Assembly (NCBI RefSeq): GCF_019931195.1 | Contig: NZ_JAIOUO010000008.1 | Coordinates: 62,001 to 126,000, forward strand | Source of the DNA: Marinobacter sp. F4216 | GTDB lineage: Bacteria > Pseudomonadota > Gammaproteobacteria > Pseudomonadales > Oleiphilaceae | DNA length: 64,000 bases | Reading direction: 5' to 3' | Shown: piece by piece, positions 20,837-30,495 of the stretch | How positions within the stretch are numbered: the stretch's first letter is position 1 | How the letters are laid out: each line of letters starts with the position of its first letter | Notes under the pieces: model-generated | Seen by the model: the letters and a program-made list of their open reading frames with translations, nothing else | Database searches by the model: none | What the model was told of the DNA's origin: nothing | Program-made: the position numbers and the translations under genes

Positions 20837-22165
20837 ATGGCTGGAATGACACCCCGCGAGATTGTTCACGAACTCAACAAACACATCGTAGGCCAGGAAG
20901 AAGCCAAACGGGCCGTCGCCATCGCGCTGCGCAACCGCTGGCGCCGGATGCAGCTGGATAACAGCCTGCGAGACGAAATCACCCCCAAGAATATCCTGAT
21001 GATCGGCCCAACGGGCGTCGGTAAAACCGAGATCGCCCGCCGACTGGCCAAGCTGGCCGATGCCCCGTTTTTGAAAGTCGAGGCCACCAAGTTTACCGAG
21101 GTTGGTTACGTTGGCCGGGATGTGGAGTCCATCATCCGGGACCTGGCGGATGCAGCTATAAAGATGCTGCGCGAGCAGGAGATGAAGCGCCACGAGAACC
21201 GCGCTCTGGATGCGGCTGAGGAGCGCATCCTCGACGCCCTGCTGCCACCACCCAGGGACTTTAACGAAGACAGCCAGAAGCCGGCCGACTCTGCCACCCG
21301 GCAGATGTTCCGCAAAAAGCTGCGGGAAGGCGACCTGGACGACAAGGACATCGAAATTGACCTGAGCGCCAGCTCCGCAGGCGTCGAGATCATGGCGCCT
21401 CCCGGCATGGAGGAGATGACCAGCCAGCTCCAGAGCATGTTCTCCAACCTGTCTTCCGACAAGCGCAAGACCCGGAAGATGAAGGTGGCAGATGCCTTAC
21501 GCCGGGTGAAAGACGAAGAAGCGGCGAAGCTGGTGAACGAGGAAGAAATCAAGCAGAAGGCCATTCAGGCGGTCGAGCAGAATGGCATCGTCTTCATCGA
21601 TGAGATCGACAAAGTCGCCAAGCGCTCGGAAAACACCTCCTCGGATGTATCTCGTGAAGGCGTTCAGCGCGACCTGCTCCCTCTGATTGAAGGCAGCACG
21701 GTGAGCACAAAATACGGTTCCGTACGCACGGATCACATTCTGTTTATCGCCTCCGGCGCGTTCCACCTGTCAAAACCGTCCGACCTGATTCCCGAACTAC
21801 AGGGCCGTTTGCCGATTCGGGTCGAGCTTCAGGCACTTACTCCGGATGACTTCAAGCGCATACTGACTGAGCCGGATGCGTCACTCGTTGAGCAGTACGA
21901 GGCGCTGATGGGCACCGAAGGGGTTAAGCTCACGTTCAGTGAGGATGCCATCGCCCGGATTGCCGAGGTGGCCTGCAAGGTTAACGAAACCACCGAAAAC
22001 ATCGGTGCTCGCCGCCTGCATACCGTGCTGGAACGTCTGCTGGAAAGTTTGTCCTTCGATGCGGGCGACAAGGTCACCGAGACATTTGAAGTGACCTCTG
22101 CCTATGTAAATGAAAAGCTTGGGGAGTTGGCCGAGGACGAAGATCTGAGCCGCTATATTCTCTAA
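20837..22165 (+). CDS. hslU: ATP-dependent protease ATPase subunit HslU
   Basis: AAA+ unfoldase that feeds substrates to HslV. It has 442 residues. Walker A is GPTGVGKT (57-64), the pore loop lies in the GYVGRDVES region (about 90-98), and Walker B is [11 protein letters not shown]. An I-domain of about 130 residues with [19 protein letters not shown] is inserted between them. The sensor region is [11 protein letters not shown], and the conserved C-terminal tail DLSRYIL inserts into HslV. GGAG lies five bases before the ATG. Confidence 0.98.
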   Translation: MAGMTPREIVHELNKHIVGQEEAKRAVAIALRNRWRRMQLDNSLRDEITPKNILMIGPTGVGKTEIARRLAKLADAPFLKVEATKFTEVGYVGRDVESIIRDLADAAIKMLREQEMKRHENRALDAAEERILDALLPPPRDFNEDSQKPADSATRQMFRKKLREGDLDDKDIEIDLSASSAGVEIMAPPGMEEMTSQLQSMFSNLSSDKRKTRKMKVADALRRVKDEEAAKLVNEEEIKQKAIQAVEQNGIVFIDEIDKVAKRSENTSSDVSREGVQRDLLPLIEGSTVSTKYGSVRTDHILFIASGAFHLSKPSDLIPELQGRLPIRVELQALTPDDFKRILTEPDASLVEQYEALMGTEGVKLTFSEDAIARIAEVACKVNETTENIGARRLHTVLERLLESLSFDAGDKVTETFEVTSAYVNEKLGELAEDEDLSRYIL

Positions 22166-22173
22166 CCAAGGCT

Positions 22174-22204
22174 GCCGGGGTTCGCGAATCTGCCGAACCC
22201 CGGC
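22174..22204. terminator. Hairpin between hslU and the patatin gene
   Basis: GCCGGGGTTCG and CGAACCCCGGC form a perfect 11-bp stem with a 9-base loop, between two converging genes. No T-run follows, so it may act as a bidirectional stem with Rho or as an mRNA end barrier. Confidence 0.65.
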
Positions 22205-22212
22205 TGCTTAAT

Positions 22213-23454
22213 TCACTGGGCCTTACTGAATAGATGGCTGACGTTTTCAAAGCTGGACGCCAGCCTGCCCTTCTCCGCCCTTTTCTTCCTGCCTTTGGCC
22301 ACATACAGCGGCAACATTTCGCCATACAGACTGGTACTGATGGTGCGTTGCTCATCCTCCAGCCGATCACGGCGCAGAGTAATTCCGTATTTGGCCAGAC
22401 GGGGCTCTAGCTCATCCGCTCGCTTGAGCAGATCGCGACGAGTCATCTGATAAGCATGTTCGCACACCATTCTTCGGGATTGGAAACTGAACACGTTGGA
22501 GAAGAAGAGCTTCGCGTCGTCCCGGGTGGGTTCAAACAGCAAGATGTCCTTGTCTGGATAGTCGCGGGCGTATTGGGCAATGCCCGATTGCATGCGCGAA
22601 TACACCATGGTCCGGAACATTTGTGACAGCAGGTTAGGCATCCCCGCCCGGGTCAACTCGCCCGGTTTCATAGAGCCGGAACGGACAGCGGCACTGGCGT
22701 CTATCGGCACCTGAGGATTTACCGCGAACACGAGATCCGCACCGTCTTCGAACGCGACCGAGGCGTGCAACCCTTTACGCAGCGTACCGTCCACGTAATA
22801 ACGACCATCAATATCGACCGGCACATACAGCCCGGGTGAGGACGTGCTGGCCTGAATGGCCTTTGAAATCGGGACGTGATCAAAGCCCGGCGCGCCAAAA
22901 CAGACCGCATCGGTGCTTTCCACGTCCGCAGCGACAATGTAAAGGCTGCGCTTGAGTTCCCGGAAATCATTCGTCCTGCCCAGCATGGTGAAAGCGCGCT
23001 TCAGGTAGTCGTGCAAGCCTTCGTTATCGAACAGTCCTGACGGCGCGGCCTGGGCGAGAATCGTCATCGCTTCCAGCAGGCTCTGGTCATAAGGGTTGTT
23101 AGCAAACCGCTGAAGGGCGGTAGACACCAAGCCCGGCACGGCCAGAAGACGACGACCGATCTCACGAAATGCCGGACGATAGAAAACCTCTGGGTGGAAC
23201 GGATGTACTTCCGCTTCGTTCCGGACGAAAATCCGGCACAGCTGAGCGGTGGTCATCTGGTTGGCGAGATTGGCCGCCACGAAAGAGCCCGCGTTGACGC
23301 CCACATACACATCAATGTTATTGAAGTCGAGACCATCAAGGGCTTCATCGAGCGCCCGCAAGGCGCCGATCTCGTATATGCCGCCCAGCGGGCCACCACC
23401 ACCTAGGGCGAGTCCGACACGAGGAGCGGTTTTCAGATCGGTTGGCGCTGTCAT
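22213..23454 (-). CDS. Patatin-like protein with a substituted active-site serine
   Basis: Patatin-fold protein of 413 residues. The glycine-rich oxyanion loop is GLALGGGGPLGG, with Leu in place of the usual Arg or Lys. The nucleophile elbow, normally GxSxG, reads GVNAGS: the codon is AAC, so Asn replaces the catalytic Ser. The Asp of the dyad is still present in YYVDGTLRKG. A basic C-terminal part follows. As written, ordinary Ser-Asp lipase chemistry is not expected, although the next serine (AGS) could be relevant. Membership of the family is clear; activity and substrate are unknown. It lies alone between hslU and ptsP on the minus strand. Confidence 0.85.
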   Translation of the reverse strand: MTAPTDLKTAPRVGLALGGGGPLGGIYEIGALRALDEALDGLDFNNIDVYVGVNAGSFVAANLANQMTTAQLCRIFVRNEAEVHPFHPEVFYRPAFREIGRRLLAVPGLVSTALQRFANNPYDQSLLEAMTILAQAAPSGLFDNEGLHDYLKRAFTMLGRTNDFRELKRSLYIVAADVESTDAVCFGAPGFDHVPISKAIQASTSSPGLYVPVDIDGRYYVDGTLRKGLHASVAFEDGADLVFAVNPQVPIDASAAVRSGSMKPGELTRAGMPNLLSQMFRTMVYSRMQSGIAQYARDYPDKDILLFEPTRDDAKLFFSNVFSFQSRRMVCEHAYQMTRRDLLKRADELEPRLAKYGITLRRDRLEDEQRTISTSLYGEMLPLYVAKGRKKRAEKGRLASSFENVSHLFSKAQ

Positions 23455-23571
23455 GGTTCATCCTATTCCGATTGGCAACATGGGAATGGCCCTTGTTAGA
23501 CCTACCCTAGTCCAAACTACCAGCAGGATTTAGAGTTCTCACCCTATAATCATTCATTACAGCCCGCTGAC

Positions 23572-25878
23572 TCAGGAGGCCGCTCGTTCTGCGTAAGCCG
23601 CACTGTTCGATTTGCCTGGCCGGAGGTAACGGCCAAATCCAGCATTGCGAAGGGCCAGATCTACACAACTTTTGATGACGTGGGGCGAGTCCAGGAGCAA
23701 CACATCCTCCAACAGCTGCATGGCCCACTCACGACTGACACTGCGAATCACCGACTTGACCTTCGGCAGACTGGCGGCGTTCATCGACAGGGAGTCATAG
23801 CCCATCGCCATCAGCAGGAGGGCACCACCCGGGTCACCCGCCAATTCACCACAAATACCAACCGGCTTGCCCACCACATGGGCATCCTGCGCGATTCGAA
23901 CAAGCGCCTGAAGCACCGCCGGATGGTAGGAATGGTATAGCTGGGCCACCCGGGGGTTGTTACGGTCGACCGCCAGCAGATACTGGGTCAAATCGTTGGA
24001 GCCTACCGACAGGAAGTCCACCCGTTCGGCCAGTTCACGGATCTGGTACACCGCCGCCGGCACTTCCACCATCACGCCCACTTTCGGCATGTGAATGTCA
24101 TAGCCCTCTTCCCGGACCTCATGATAAACCCGGTAAATCAGGTGCAGCGACTCTTCCACCTCCGATACATTGCTAATCATCGGTAACATGATCTGCAGAT
24201 TATTCAGGCCCTCACTGGCTTTCAGCATGGCACGAACCTGAACCAGGAAGATTTCCGGGTGATCGAGCGTGACCCGAATGCCACGCCAACCCAGGAAAGG
24301 GTTTTCTTCCTGAATGGGGAAATAGGTCAGGGATTTATCACCGCCAATGTCTAAGGTCCGCATGGTTACGGGATTTGGCGCAAAAGCCTCGAGCTGTTCC
24401 CGGTAATACTCGCGCTGCTCCTGTTCCGACGGGAAGCGGTCCTTGATCATAAAGGGCACTTCGGTCCGGTACAGCCCAATGCCTTCGGCACCGTGCGACA
24501 GGGAACGGACCACATCGGTCATCAAGCCGGTGTTCACCAGCAGCGACACCCGGTGATGATCAATCGTCTCGCAGGGCTGATCCCGCAGTGCTTCCAGCCC
24601 GCGGATCAGCTCATCTTCTTCTTCACAAATGGCCTGGTAAAACGCGCGCAGATCATCCGAGGGCGAGGCAAAAATCTGGCCTTCAAAACCATCAACAACC
24701 AGTTCCTTGCCGTCCAGTTGATTGACGGGGATATCCACCAGTCCCATCACGGTAGGTACGCCCATGGCCCGGGCCAGAATGGCGACGTGAGAGTTACTGG
24801 AGCCCTTGACCGAAACAAGTCCGACCAACTGGCCTTTCGGCACCTCCCCCAGCATCGCAGGAGTCAGCTCTTCGCTGACCAGCACCGTACGTTCCGGGTA
24901 TTCGAGTTGTTCCTGCCCGCGCTCCTGAAGGTGGGACAAAAGCCGGCGACCAAGGTCCCGGATATCCACCGCCCGCTCCTGCAGGTAATGATCATCCATC
25001 ATCTCGAAGTGGCGCACGTACTGCTGAACGACCTGCTTCAGGGCCCCCTGAGCCCAGATTCCTTCGCGGATTTTGTTCGTCACCTCGCCCGGCAAAGCGT
25101 CATCGCCGAGCATTCTCAAGTAGACATCAAATAACGCCAGTTCCTCCGGCCGGAGCTGTGAGGCGAGGCGCTCGGCGACCCGTTCGATGTCATCCCGAAC
25201 AGCCTTTACCGCTGACTGGAACAGAACAACTTCCTGTTCAACATCCTCTGGCGCTTTTTCCGGAACGGCGTCCAGGTCGGCTGAAGGGTAAACCACGACA
25301 CTCTGGCCGATCGCGACTCCCGGAGCGCCTGGCACACCATTGAAACTAACGTCCCGGGCCTCTTCACCGGTCAGGGAAAGACCGCTGATCACACCGGTGG
25401 CTTCACTGTGAGCAATCACGCCCGCCAACTGGGCCGACACAGTCACCAGGAAGGCTTCTTCACCCTCATCGAAGGTTCGTGTGTTCTCCCGCTGCTGAAC
25501 AACCAGAACCCCCAGTACTCGGCGGTGGTGGATGATGGGAACACCCAGGAAGGACCGGAAACGTTCTTCACCGGTTTCCGGGAAATAGCGGTATCGGGGA
25601 TGAGACGGCGCATCTTCCAGGTTGATCGGCTCTTCGCGGGAACCAACCAGGCCAACCAGGCCCTCGGAATAAGCCAGGGTGACCTGCCCTACCGCATCTG
25701 GATAGAGCCCCTCGGTGGCCATCAGGATATATCGATTGGTTGCCGGATCCAGCAGGTAAACGGAGCACACTTCGGTGCCCATGGCCTTCTGCACACGCGA
25801 GACGATGATATCCAGCGCCTCCTGGAGATCCCGGGCGCTGTTCACCTCTTGTACAAGACTTCGCAATATGCTCAGCAT
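23572..25878 (-). CDS. ptsP: Nitrogen PTS enzyme I (EI-Ntr)
   Basis: Phosphoenolpyruvate-protein phosphotransferase of the nitrogen-related PTS; it passes phosphate to NPr and EIIA-Ntr. The 768 residues comprise an N-terminal GAF domain (about 5-160, with LGVPIIHHRRVLGVLVVQQR) and an enzyme I core. The phospho-accepting histidine is His364 in SNSHVAILARAMG. The PEP-binding TIM barrel has TLDIGGDKSLTYF and VGSNDLTQYLLAVDRN. The GAF domain is typical of EI-Ntr and allows small-molecule control. It starts six bases after the rppH stop, so the two form an operon, as in E. coli and Pseudomonas. Confidence 0.97.
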   Translation of the reverse strand: MLSILRSLVQEVNSARDLQEALDIIVSRVQKAMGTEVCSVYLLDPATNRYILMATEGLYPDAVGQVTLAYSEGLVGLVGSREEPINLEDAPSHPRYRYFPETGEERFRSFLGVPIIHHRRVLGVLVVQQRENTRTFDEGEEAFLVTVSAQLAGVIAHSEATGVISGLSLTGEEARDVSFNGVPGAPGVAIGQSVVVYPSADLDAVPEKAPEDVEQEVVLFQSAVKAVRDDIERVAERLASQLRPEELALFDVYLRMLGDDALPGEVTNKIREGIWAQGALKQVVQQYVRHFEMMDDHYLQERAVDIRDLGRRLLSHLQERGQEQLEYPERTVLVSEELTPAMLGEVPKGQLVGLVSVKGSSNSHVAILARAMGVPTVMGLVDIPVNQLDGKELVVDGFEGQIFASPSDDLRAFYQAICEEEDELIRGLEALRDQPCETIDHHRVSLLVNTGLMTDVVRSLSHGAEGIGLYRTEVPFMIKDRFPSEQEQREYYREQLEAFAPNPVTMRTLDIGGDKSLTYFPIQEENPFLGWRGIRVTLDHPEIFLVQVRAMLKASEGLNNLQIMLPMISNVSEVEESLHLIYRVYHEVREEGYDIHMPKVGVMVEVPAAVYQIRELAERVDFLSVGSNDLTQYLLAVDRNNPRVAQLYHSYHPAVLQALVRIAQDAHVVGKPVGICGELAGDPGGALLLMAMGYDSLSMNAASLPKVKSVIRSVSREWAMQLLEDVLLLDSPHVIKSCVDLALRNAGFGRYLRPGKSNSAAYAERAAS

Positions 25879-25884
25879 GCGCGT

Positions 25885-26424
25885 TTAGTCCGTCACCGTC
25901 TGGGGCTCCCGGGCTCGTCGAGTCTGTTCGCGCCGCTGCCACTGTTCCATCTCATGGAACAAGCGGGGAGCCAGCTCCCTCAGCGCCCGCCGGTAGACTT
26001 CACGTTTGAACGAGACAACCTGCCCCAATGGATACCAGTAGCTAACCCACTGCCATCCATCGAATTCCGGCGAATCGGTTCCGTCCACGCAAACCCGCGC
26101 GTCCGGCGACAGCATCCTCAACAGGAACCATTTTTGTTTTTGGCCGACGCAGACGGGATGCGAGTTATGACGCACCATCCGCTTTGGCAGCCGATACCTG
26201 AGCCAGCCCCGCGTACAGCTGATGATTTCCACATCGCTGGCGGCAAGACCGATTTCTTCTCCGAGCTCCCGGTATAATGCTTCCTCCGGCGATTCGTTGG
26301 CATTGATTCCGCCCTGAGGAAACTGCCAGGCATCCTGCCCGACACGCCTAGCCCACAGCACTTCACCCCTGTGGTTGGCCAAAATGATTCCGACGTTGGG
26401 TCTGAAACCGTCTGAATCTATCAC
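25885..26424 (-). CDS. rppH: RNA pyrophosphohydrolase
   Basis: Removes pyrophosphate from the 5' end of transcripts and so starts RNase E decay. It has 179 residues. The N-terminus [15 protein letters not shown] is the usual RppH start. The Nudix box is present as [19 protein letters not shown], with the catalytic REL-EE residues. WQFPQGG precedes it, and the conserved QKQKWFLL lies in the middle. The basic tail (about 155-179) resembles the RNA-binding ends of related enzymes. Confidence 0.97.
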   Translation of the reverse strand: MIDSDGFRPNVGIILANHRGEVLWARRVGQDAWQFPQGGINANESPEEALYRELGEEIGLAASDVEIISCTRGWLRYRLPKRMVRHNSHPVCVGQKQKWFLLRMLSPDARVCVDGTDSPEFDGWQWVSYWYPLGQVVSFKREVYRRALRELAPRLFHEMEQWQRREQTRRAREPQTVTD

Positions 26425-26597
26425 GGCACAGTCCTCTTATAAGTCGGTCGGGCAGTTCATATTTCGAACGGCCACAATTATCCAAGTTGTTTTCATTCTT
26501 GCAGAAACGCACGGCCACAGCAAACGGAGCTGCGCACGTTCGGCCATGGTAGACTAGCCGCTTTCCAAGACACGGTTTGCGTTCCGGAGGTAAAAAG

Positions 26598-27254
26598 TTG
26601 ACGCTCGCTATCTTTGATCTCGATAACACCCTGCTGGCGGGAGACAGCGATCACGCCTGGGGCGAATTTCTGGTGGAAGAAGGCATCGTTGATCCCGAGG
26701 AGTACCGCAAGGCCAACGATCGCTTCTATCAGGAATACCTGAACGGCGAACTGAACATCCTTCGCTATCTGAGCTTTGCCCTTCAGCCACTGGCAAAGCA
26801 CGAAATGTCACAGCTCCTGGCGTGGCGCGATCAGTTCATGGAGAAGAAAGTTCGCCCGATGATGCAGCGTAAAGCGGGTGAGCTGCTGGATACTCACCGC
26901 ACCCTGGGCCACACCCTGATGATCATCACCGCCACCAACCACTTTGTGACAGAGCCTATTGCTGCCGAGCTGGGGATAGAGCACCTGATTGCGACTGAAC
27001 CGGAATTGAAGGATGGGCGGTACACGGGCCAGGTCGCCGGCACACCCAGCTTCCAGGATGGCAAGGTTTCCCGGCTGAACCACTGGCTGGCGGATACTGG
27101 AGAGAGTCTGGACGGCGCCTGGTTCTTCAGCGATTCCCATAACGATGTGCCACTGCTTGAAGCTGTGGACAATCCCGTCGCTGTGGACCCGGACCCGACC
27201 CTGGAATCACTGGCGCGGAAAAGAAACTGGAAAATCCTGTCGCTAAGAGACTGA
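26598..27254 (+). CDS. HAD-IB phosphatase, possible histidinol-phosphatase
   Basis: HAD-superfamily phosphatase of 218 residues. Motif I is FDLDNTLL, motif II is IITATN, the Lys of motif III is in DGKVSRL, and motif IV is FFSDSHNDVPLL. The cap region is helical, as in SerB-like enzymes. The best start is the TTG at 26598, with CGGAGG ending seven bases upstream; the frame extends back to 26577 but this would place the ribosome binding site inside the gene. It diverges from rppH-ptsP. From memory, the Pseudomonas aeruginosa gene in the same position (PA0335) has been reported to be a histidinol-phosphatase. Applying that here is inference. Confidence 0.85.
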   Translation: MTLAIFDLDNTLLAGDSDHAWGEFLVEEGIVDPEEYRKANDRFYQEYLNGELNILRYLSFALQPLAKHEMSQLLAWRDQFMEKKVRPMMQRKAGELLDTHRTLGHTLMIITATNHFVTEPIAAELGIEHLIATEPELKDGRYTGQVAGTPSFQDGKVSRLNHWLADTGESLDGAWFFSDSHNDVPLLEAVDNPVAVDPDPTLESLARKRNWKILSLRD

Positions 27255-27284
27255 CAGGCACGTGAGGGAATCCGACCAGCTCCC

Positions 27285-28481
27285 TTAAAGGAAGCTGGTC
27301 AGTGACCGCACGAAGCAGGCCTTGATGTAATCGGTTTCCGGAATACCGGGAACCACCGGATGATCCGGCGCCTGATGCCCCTGCTCCAACAGCTGCACAA
27401 ACCGGTCAATCTTGCGGCCACTGCTGCGAATAATATCCACAAGCTGGCTCTGTGACAGATGCATGGAGCAGGAGGCCGACACGAGAATGCCCTCGCGCTC
27501 CAGCAATCTGAGCCCAAGCTGGTTCAGCCGGGCATAGGCCTGTTCACCGGCCTTCTGATCACGGCGGCGGGGAATCAGGGCCGGCGGATCCAGCACCACG
27601 ATATCGAATTTTTCCTTTTCGTCGCACAACGCCTTGAGTGCTTCAAAAGCATCGCCCTGAAGGGTCTCCACATTCTCCAGCCCATTGAGCGCAGCATTGT
27701 GATGCACGCTATCAATCGCCGATGCCGAGCTGTCCACACAGGTTACCTGGCTGGCGCCCGCCGACGCAGCCTGGACCCCCCAGCCGCCGACATAACTGAA
27801 GACATCAAGCACTCGCTTGCCCGGCGCATACGCCTGCAGGCGCCGGCGATTCATGCGATGATCATAGAACCAGCCAGTCTTCTGTCCCTCCGCCAACGAG
27901 ACTTCAAACCGAACCCCGTTCTCTTCCACCGGCAGCACGGACACTTCTGGCCCATGGGCCTGCTCGACGTAATTCTCCAGCCCTTCAACCTTGCGCATCT
28001 TGCCGTCATTCTTGAGCACGATGGACTTTGGATGAACGAGGCGCTGAACGGCCCGGATGATGGAGCCTTTCATCTGTTCCATGCCCGCCGTGGAGATCTG
28101 AATGACCACGATATCTCCGAAGCGGTCCACCACCAGGCCTGACAGTCCGTCACTGTCGCCAAAGACCCAGCGGTAGAAAGGGCGTTCAAACAGCGTTTCC
28201 CTAAGCGCCAGTGCCGTCTCAAGCCGGTGCGTCAGCCGCTGGGGCGTCATACCATGAGACGGATCCCGGCTGATCAGTCGTCCGCAGATCAGTGCATGAG
28301 GGTTCACAAATACCGACCCCAGAGGCTTATCATTGGCAGCCCTGAGTTCCGCCTGGGCACCGGCTTCAAACCCGGAGAGCGGCGATCGGCGAGTGTCCAC
28401 CTCGTTGCTGTAGACCCAAAGATGACCGGCACGAAGACGTCGCTCCGCACCTTTTCGAAGATACAAGACAGGTAAGTTCAT
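27285..28481 (-). CDS. rlmI: RlmI-like 23S rRNA methyltransferase
   Basis: Class I SAM-dependent methyltransferase with an N-terminal PUA domain (about 1-75: VLYLRKGAERRLRAGHLWVY). The SAM-binding motif is VLDVFSYVGGWGVQAAS, with the acidic strand VTCVDSSASAID. The catalytic region is VVLDPPALIPRR, followed by SCSMHLSQ with the likely nucleophilic Cys. It has 398 residues, matching E. coli RlmI, which makes m5C at 23S position 1962. The whole layout agrees, but the RlmI and RlmK-N-terminal families are close. The gcvH stop lies 23 bases upstream, so both may share a transcript. Confidence 0.88.
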   Translation of the reverse strand: MNLPVLYLRKGAERRLRAGHLWVYSNEVDTRRSPLSGFEAGAQAELRAANDKPLGSVFVNPHALICGRLISRDPSHGMTPQRLTHRLETALALRETLFERPFYRWVFGDSDGLSGLVVDRFGDIVVIQISTAGMEQMKGSIIRAVQRLVHPKSIVLKNDGKMRKVEGLENYVEQAHGPEVSVLPVEENGVRFEVSLAEGQKTGWFYDHRMNRRRLQAYAPGKRVLDVFSYVGGWGVQAASAGASQVTCVDSSASAIDSVHHNAALNGLENVETLQGDAFEALKALCDEKEKFDIVVLDPPALIPRRRDQKAGEQAYARLNQLGLRLLEREGILVSASCSMHLSQSQLVDIIRSSGRKIDRFVQLLEQGHQAPDHPVVPGIPETDYIKACFVRSLTSFL

Positions 28482-28504
28482 TTCGGTTATCCGAGGGGAA
28501 AGAG

Positions 28505-28897
28505 TTACATCTCTGCGGCAACGTGATCCGCGTAAGCGTCCGCATCCATCAGACCGTCCAGCTCACCTTCATCCGCCAGCCTGACCCGGAACATCCAACC
28601 CTCACCGTAGGGGTCTTCATTCACTTTTTCCGGCTCATCTTCCAGTGCTTCATTTACTGCGATCACTTCACCGGTAACGGGACTGAACACATCGGAAGCC
28701 GACTTGACCGATTCGGCAACCCCCGCCTCTTCCCCACCGTTAACGGTGACGCCCAGATCGGGCACACCAACATACACCACATCCCCAAGCTGTTCCTGGG
28801 CGAAATTTGTGATGCCTACGGTCGCCGTTCCATCATCGGCTACACGGACCCATTGATGAGTGTCGATGTATTTCAGATCTGCAGGTATGTCGCTCAT
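28505..28897 (-). CDS. gcvH: Glycine cleavage system H protein
   Basis: Carries the aminomethyl group on a lipoyl arm between the P and T proteins of glycine cleavage. It has 130 residues, the normal length. The lipoylated residue is Lys65 in AESVKSASD, with the flanking [15 protein letters not shown] and [13 protein letters not shown] characteristic of the fold. The other gcv genes are not in the window. It is followed by rlmI on the same strand. Confidence 0.97.
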   Translation of the reverse strand: MSDIPADLKYIDTHQWVRVADDGTATVGITNFAQEQLGDVVYVGVPDLGVTVNGGEEAGVAESVKSASDVFSPVTGEVIAVNEALEDEPEKVNEDPYGEGWMFRVRLADEGELDGLMDADAYADHVAAEM

Positions 28898-29005
28898 GGT
28901 CGGATTCCCTGGTGAAAATTTTGCGCAGTGTAACTCAAGAAGCTAGCAAAACGTGAGCGCGGACGCAGGGGAAGAACCGAGAATCAGTATGAGGGAATTT
29001 GGAAT

Positions 29006-29812
29006 TCAATATCCGCTGCTGGACTGGTCAAGCTCGAAACTGAAGTCCAGAGCACGGTGAACCCGGGTAGTAAAGCTGCCATCGGCATCAAACTCGAACC
29101 AGCGGTACCCCGGTGCCAGCGGCTCCACGGAGAAGTCGGATGAGCCGGTGGTGAATTGGATACAGGTAGACGGAGTTGAAAGCAGGCGCACACCGTCACG
29201 AACTATGTTCTGTTCCTGGTGAATATGGCCCCATAGCACGACTTTCACTTGAGGGAAGCGTTCGATAACCTGCCAGAAAGCCTCTCGATTTTTAAGGCCA
29301 ATGTTTTCCAGCCAGGCACACCCGATATCAACGGGGTGATGATGAAGGGACACCACCGCCGGCATCTCCGGATACTCGGACAACACCTGCTCAAGAAACG
29401 CCAGCTCGGACTGCAACAGCTCGCCATGAACCTTTCCTGGAACGGACGAATCCAGCAGGATGAACTGCCAGCCACCCATCAGGATACGACGATGATTGGC
29501 ACCGAACTCCTCCGCTACCTGCTTGAGGGTGCCAGCGTCATCGTGGTTGCCTGGTGACCAGGCGGTCTGGCACTGAAAGACAGTCAACCGCTGGCCAAAC
29601 ACCCGATAGGCTTCTTCCGAACCGTCCTGAGCGAGATCGCCGGTGGCGAGGACCAGATCAGGCTGACCATGGGACTTCAAAACCTCATCGACAACGGCAG
29701 AGAAACTGTCCCGGGTGTTCACACCCAGCAGTTGCCCGCTGGCGTTTGCCATCAGATGGGGATCGGTAAGATGCAGAACCCGGAGAGGTCGGGTTTCGTT
29801 TGGCATGGTCAT
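29006..29812 (-). CDS. cpdA: 3',5'-cyclic AMP phosphodiesterase
   Basis: Metallophosphoesterase that hydrolyses cAMP. Metal ligands appear in order: TDPHL (D-x-H), GDLAQD, GNHDD, LHHHP and GHIHQ. The protein has 268 residues from the ATG at 29812. An ATG at 29806 and a GTG at 29842 are alternatives, none with a strong ribosome binding site. Order nudF-yqiB-cpdA is the same as in E. coli. It is probably read with yqiB and nudF, although 197 bases lie between yqiB and this start. Confidence 0.93.
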   Translation of the reverse strand: MTMPNETRPLRVLHLTDPHLMANASGQLLGVNTRDSFSAVVDEVLKSHGQPDLVLATGDLAQDGSEEAYRVFGQRLTVFQCQTAWSPGNHDDAGTLKQVAEEFGANHRRILMGGWQFILLDSSVPGKVHGELLQSELAFLEQVLSEYPEMPAVVSLHHHPVDIGCAWLENIGLKNREAFWQVIERFPQVKVVLWGHIHQEQNIVRDGVRLLSTPSTCIQFTTGSSDFSVEPLAPGYRWFEFDADGSFTTRVHRALDFSFELDQSSSGY

Positions 29813-30009
29813 GGTAATCAGTTTCGCCTTACTACGCGTCACTTGGTCGAGATTTGAGTGTACGTTGTCGAGGTAAGATTTTATTGCCCCTGAATGCCAC
29901 GGGCATCACATTCTCAGTAGTGTCTGGCGATATATTGCGATTTTTAACAACTCAGACATGAGCCCGGCCTCTCAAAAACCAGGTCAATAAGACGATGGTC
30001 AAAGACCGC

Positions 30010-30495
30010 TCAGTCCACACCCTCGCCGGCAGGCCAGGCTGCCTGATCGATGGGCAGATGACCAAACCGGAGGCAGAAATCGAGCCAGTCCGCCAGGAAA
30101 CCGTTCACCTGGACTTTCTCATCCGGGTGATGCATGAAACGGTTCGGGTAGTCGTTAACCGGCGCGATCTGACGATCGCGATAGCAACTGATCACTTCGG
30201 CCATCGATGCATCGTGATAGACCCGCACGGTCATTTCCGGATTGTTCAGCCAGCGGCCTGAGTTGTGGATCTGCTCAAGTAGCAGGGTTTCCGTGTATTT
30301 TGCTGTCTGCAGCACCTTGATCTGAACCCTGCCAAGGTAGAGGCTCTCACGGCGTAACTCGAATGCATTGATCGACCTGCCGTTCAACTCGAGCTGGCGC
30401 AACCGGCGAAGGCGCTGGTAGTTGCCGTCACACAGTGCACCCAGGCGCTGGAGATCCGGCACATAAGCTTTGGGTTTGATGGTCCACTCAGTCAT
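30010..30495 (-). CDS. yqiB: DUF1249 protein YqiB
   Basis: Conserved protein of unknown function, 161 residues, no signal peptide or membrane segment. Family features are the N-terminal DLQRLGALCDGNYQRLRRL and the later YHDASMAEVISCYRDR and DYPNRFMHHPDEKVQVNGFL. Its ATG overlaps the nudF stop as ATGA, so it is translationally coupled to nudF, and cpdA follows. The stable nudF-yqiB-cpdA order suggests a role linked to nucleotide turnover, but this is only context. Confidence 0.93.
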   Translation of the reverse strand: MTEWTIKPKAYVPDLQRLGALCDGNYQRLRRLRQLELNGRSINAFELRRESLYLGRVQIKVLQTAKYTETLLLEQIHNSGRWLNNPEMTVRVYHDASMAEVISCYRDRQIAPVNDYPNRFMHHPDEKVQVNGFLADWLDFCLRFGHLPIDQAAWPAGEGVD

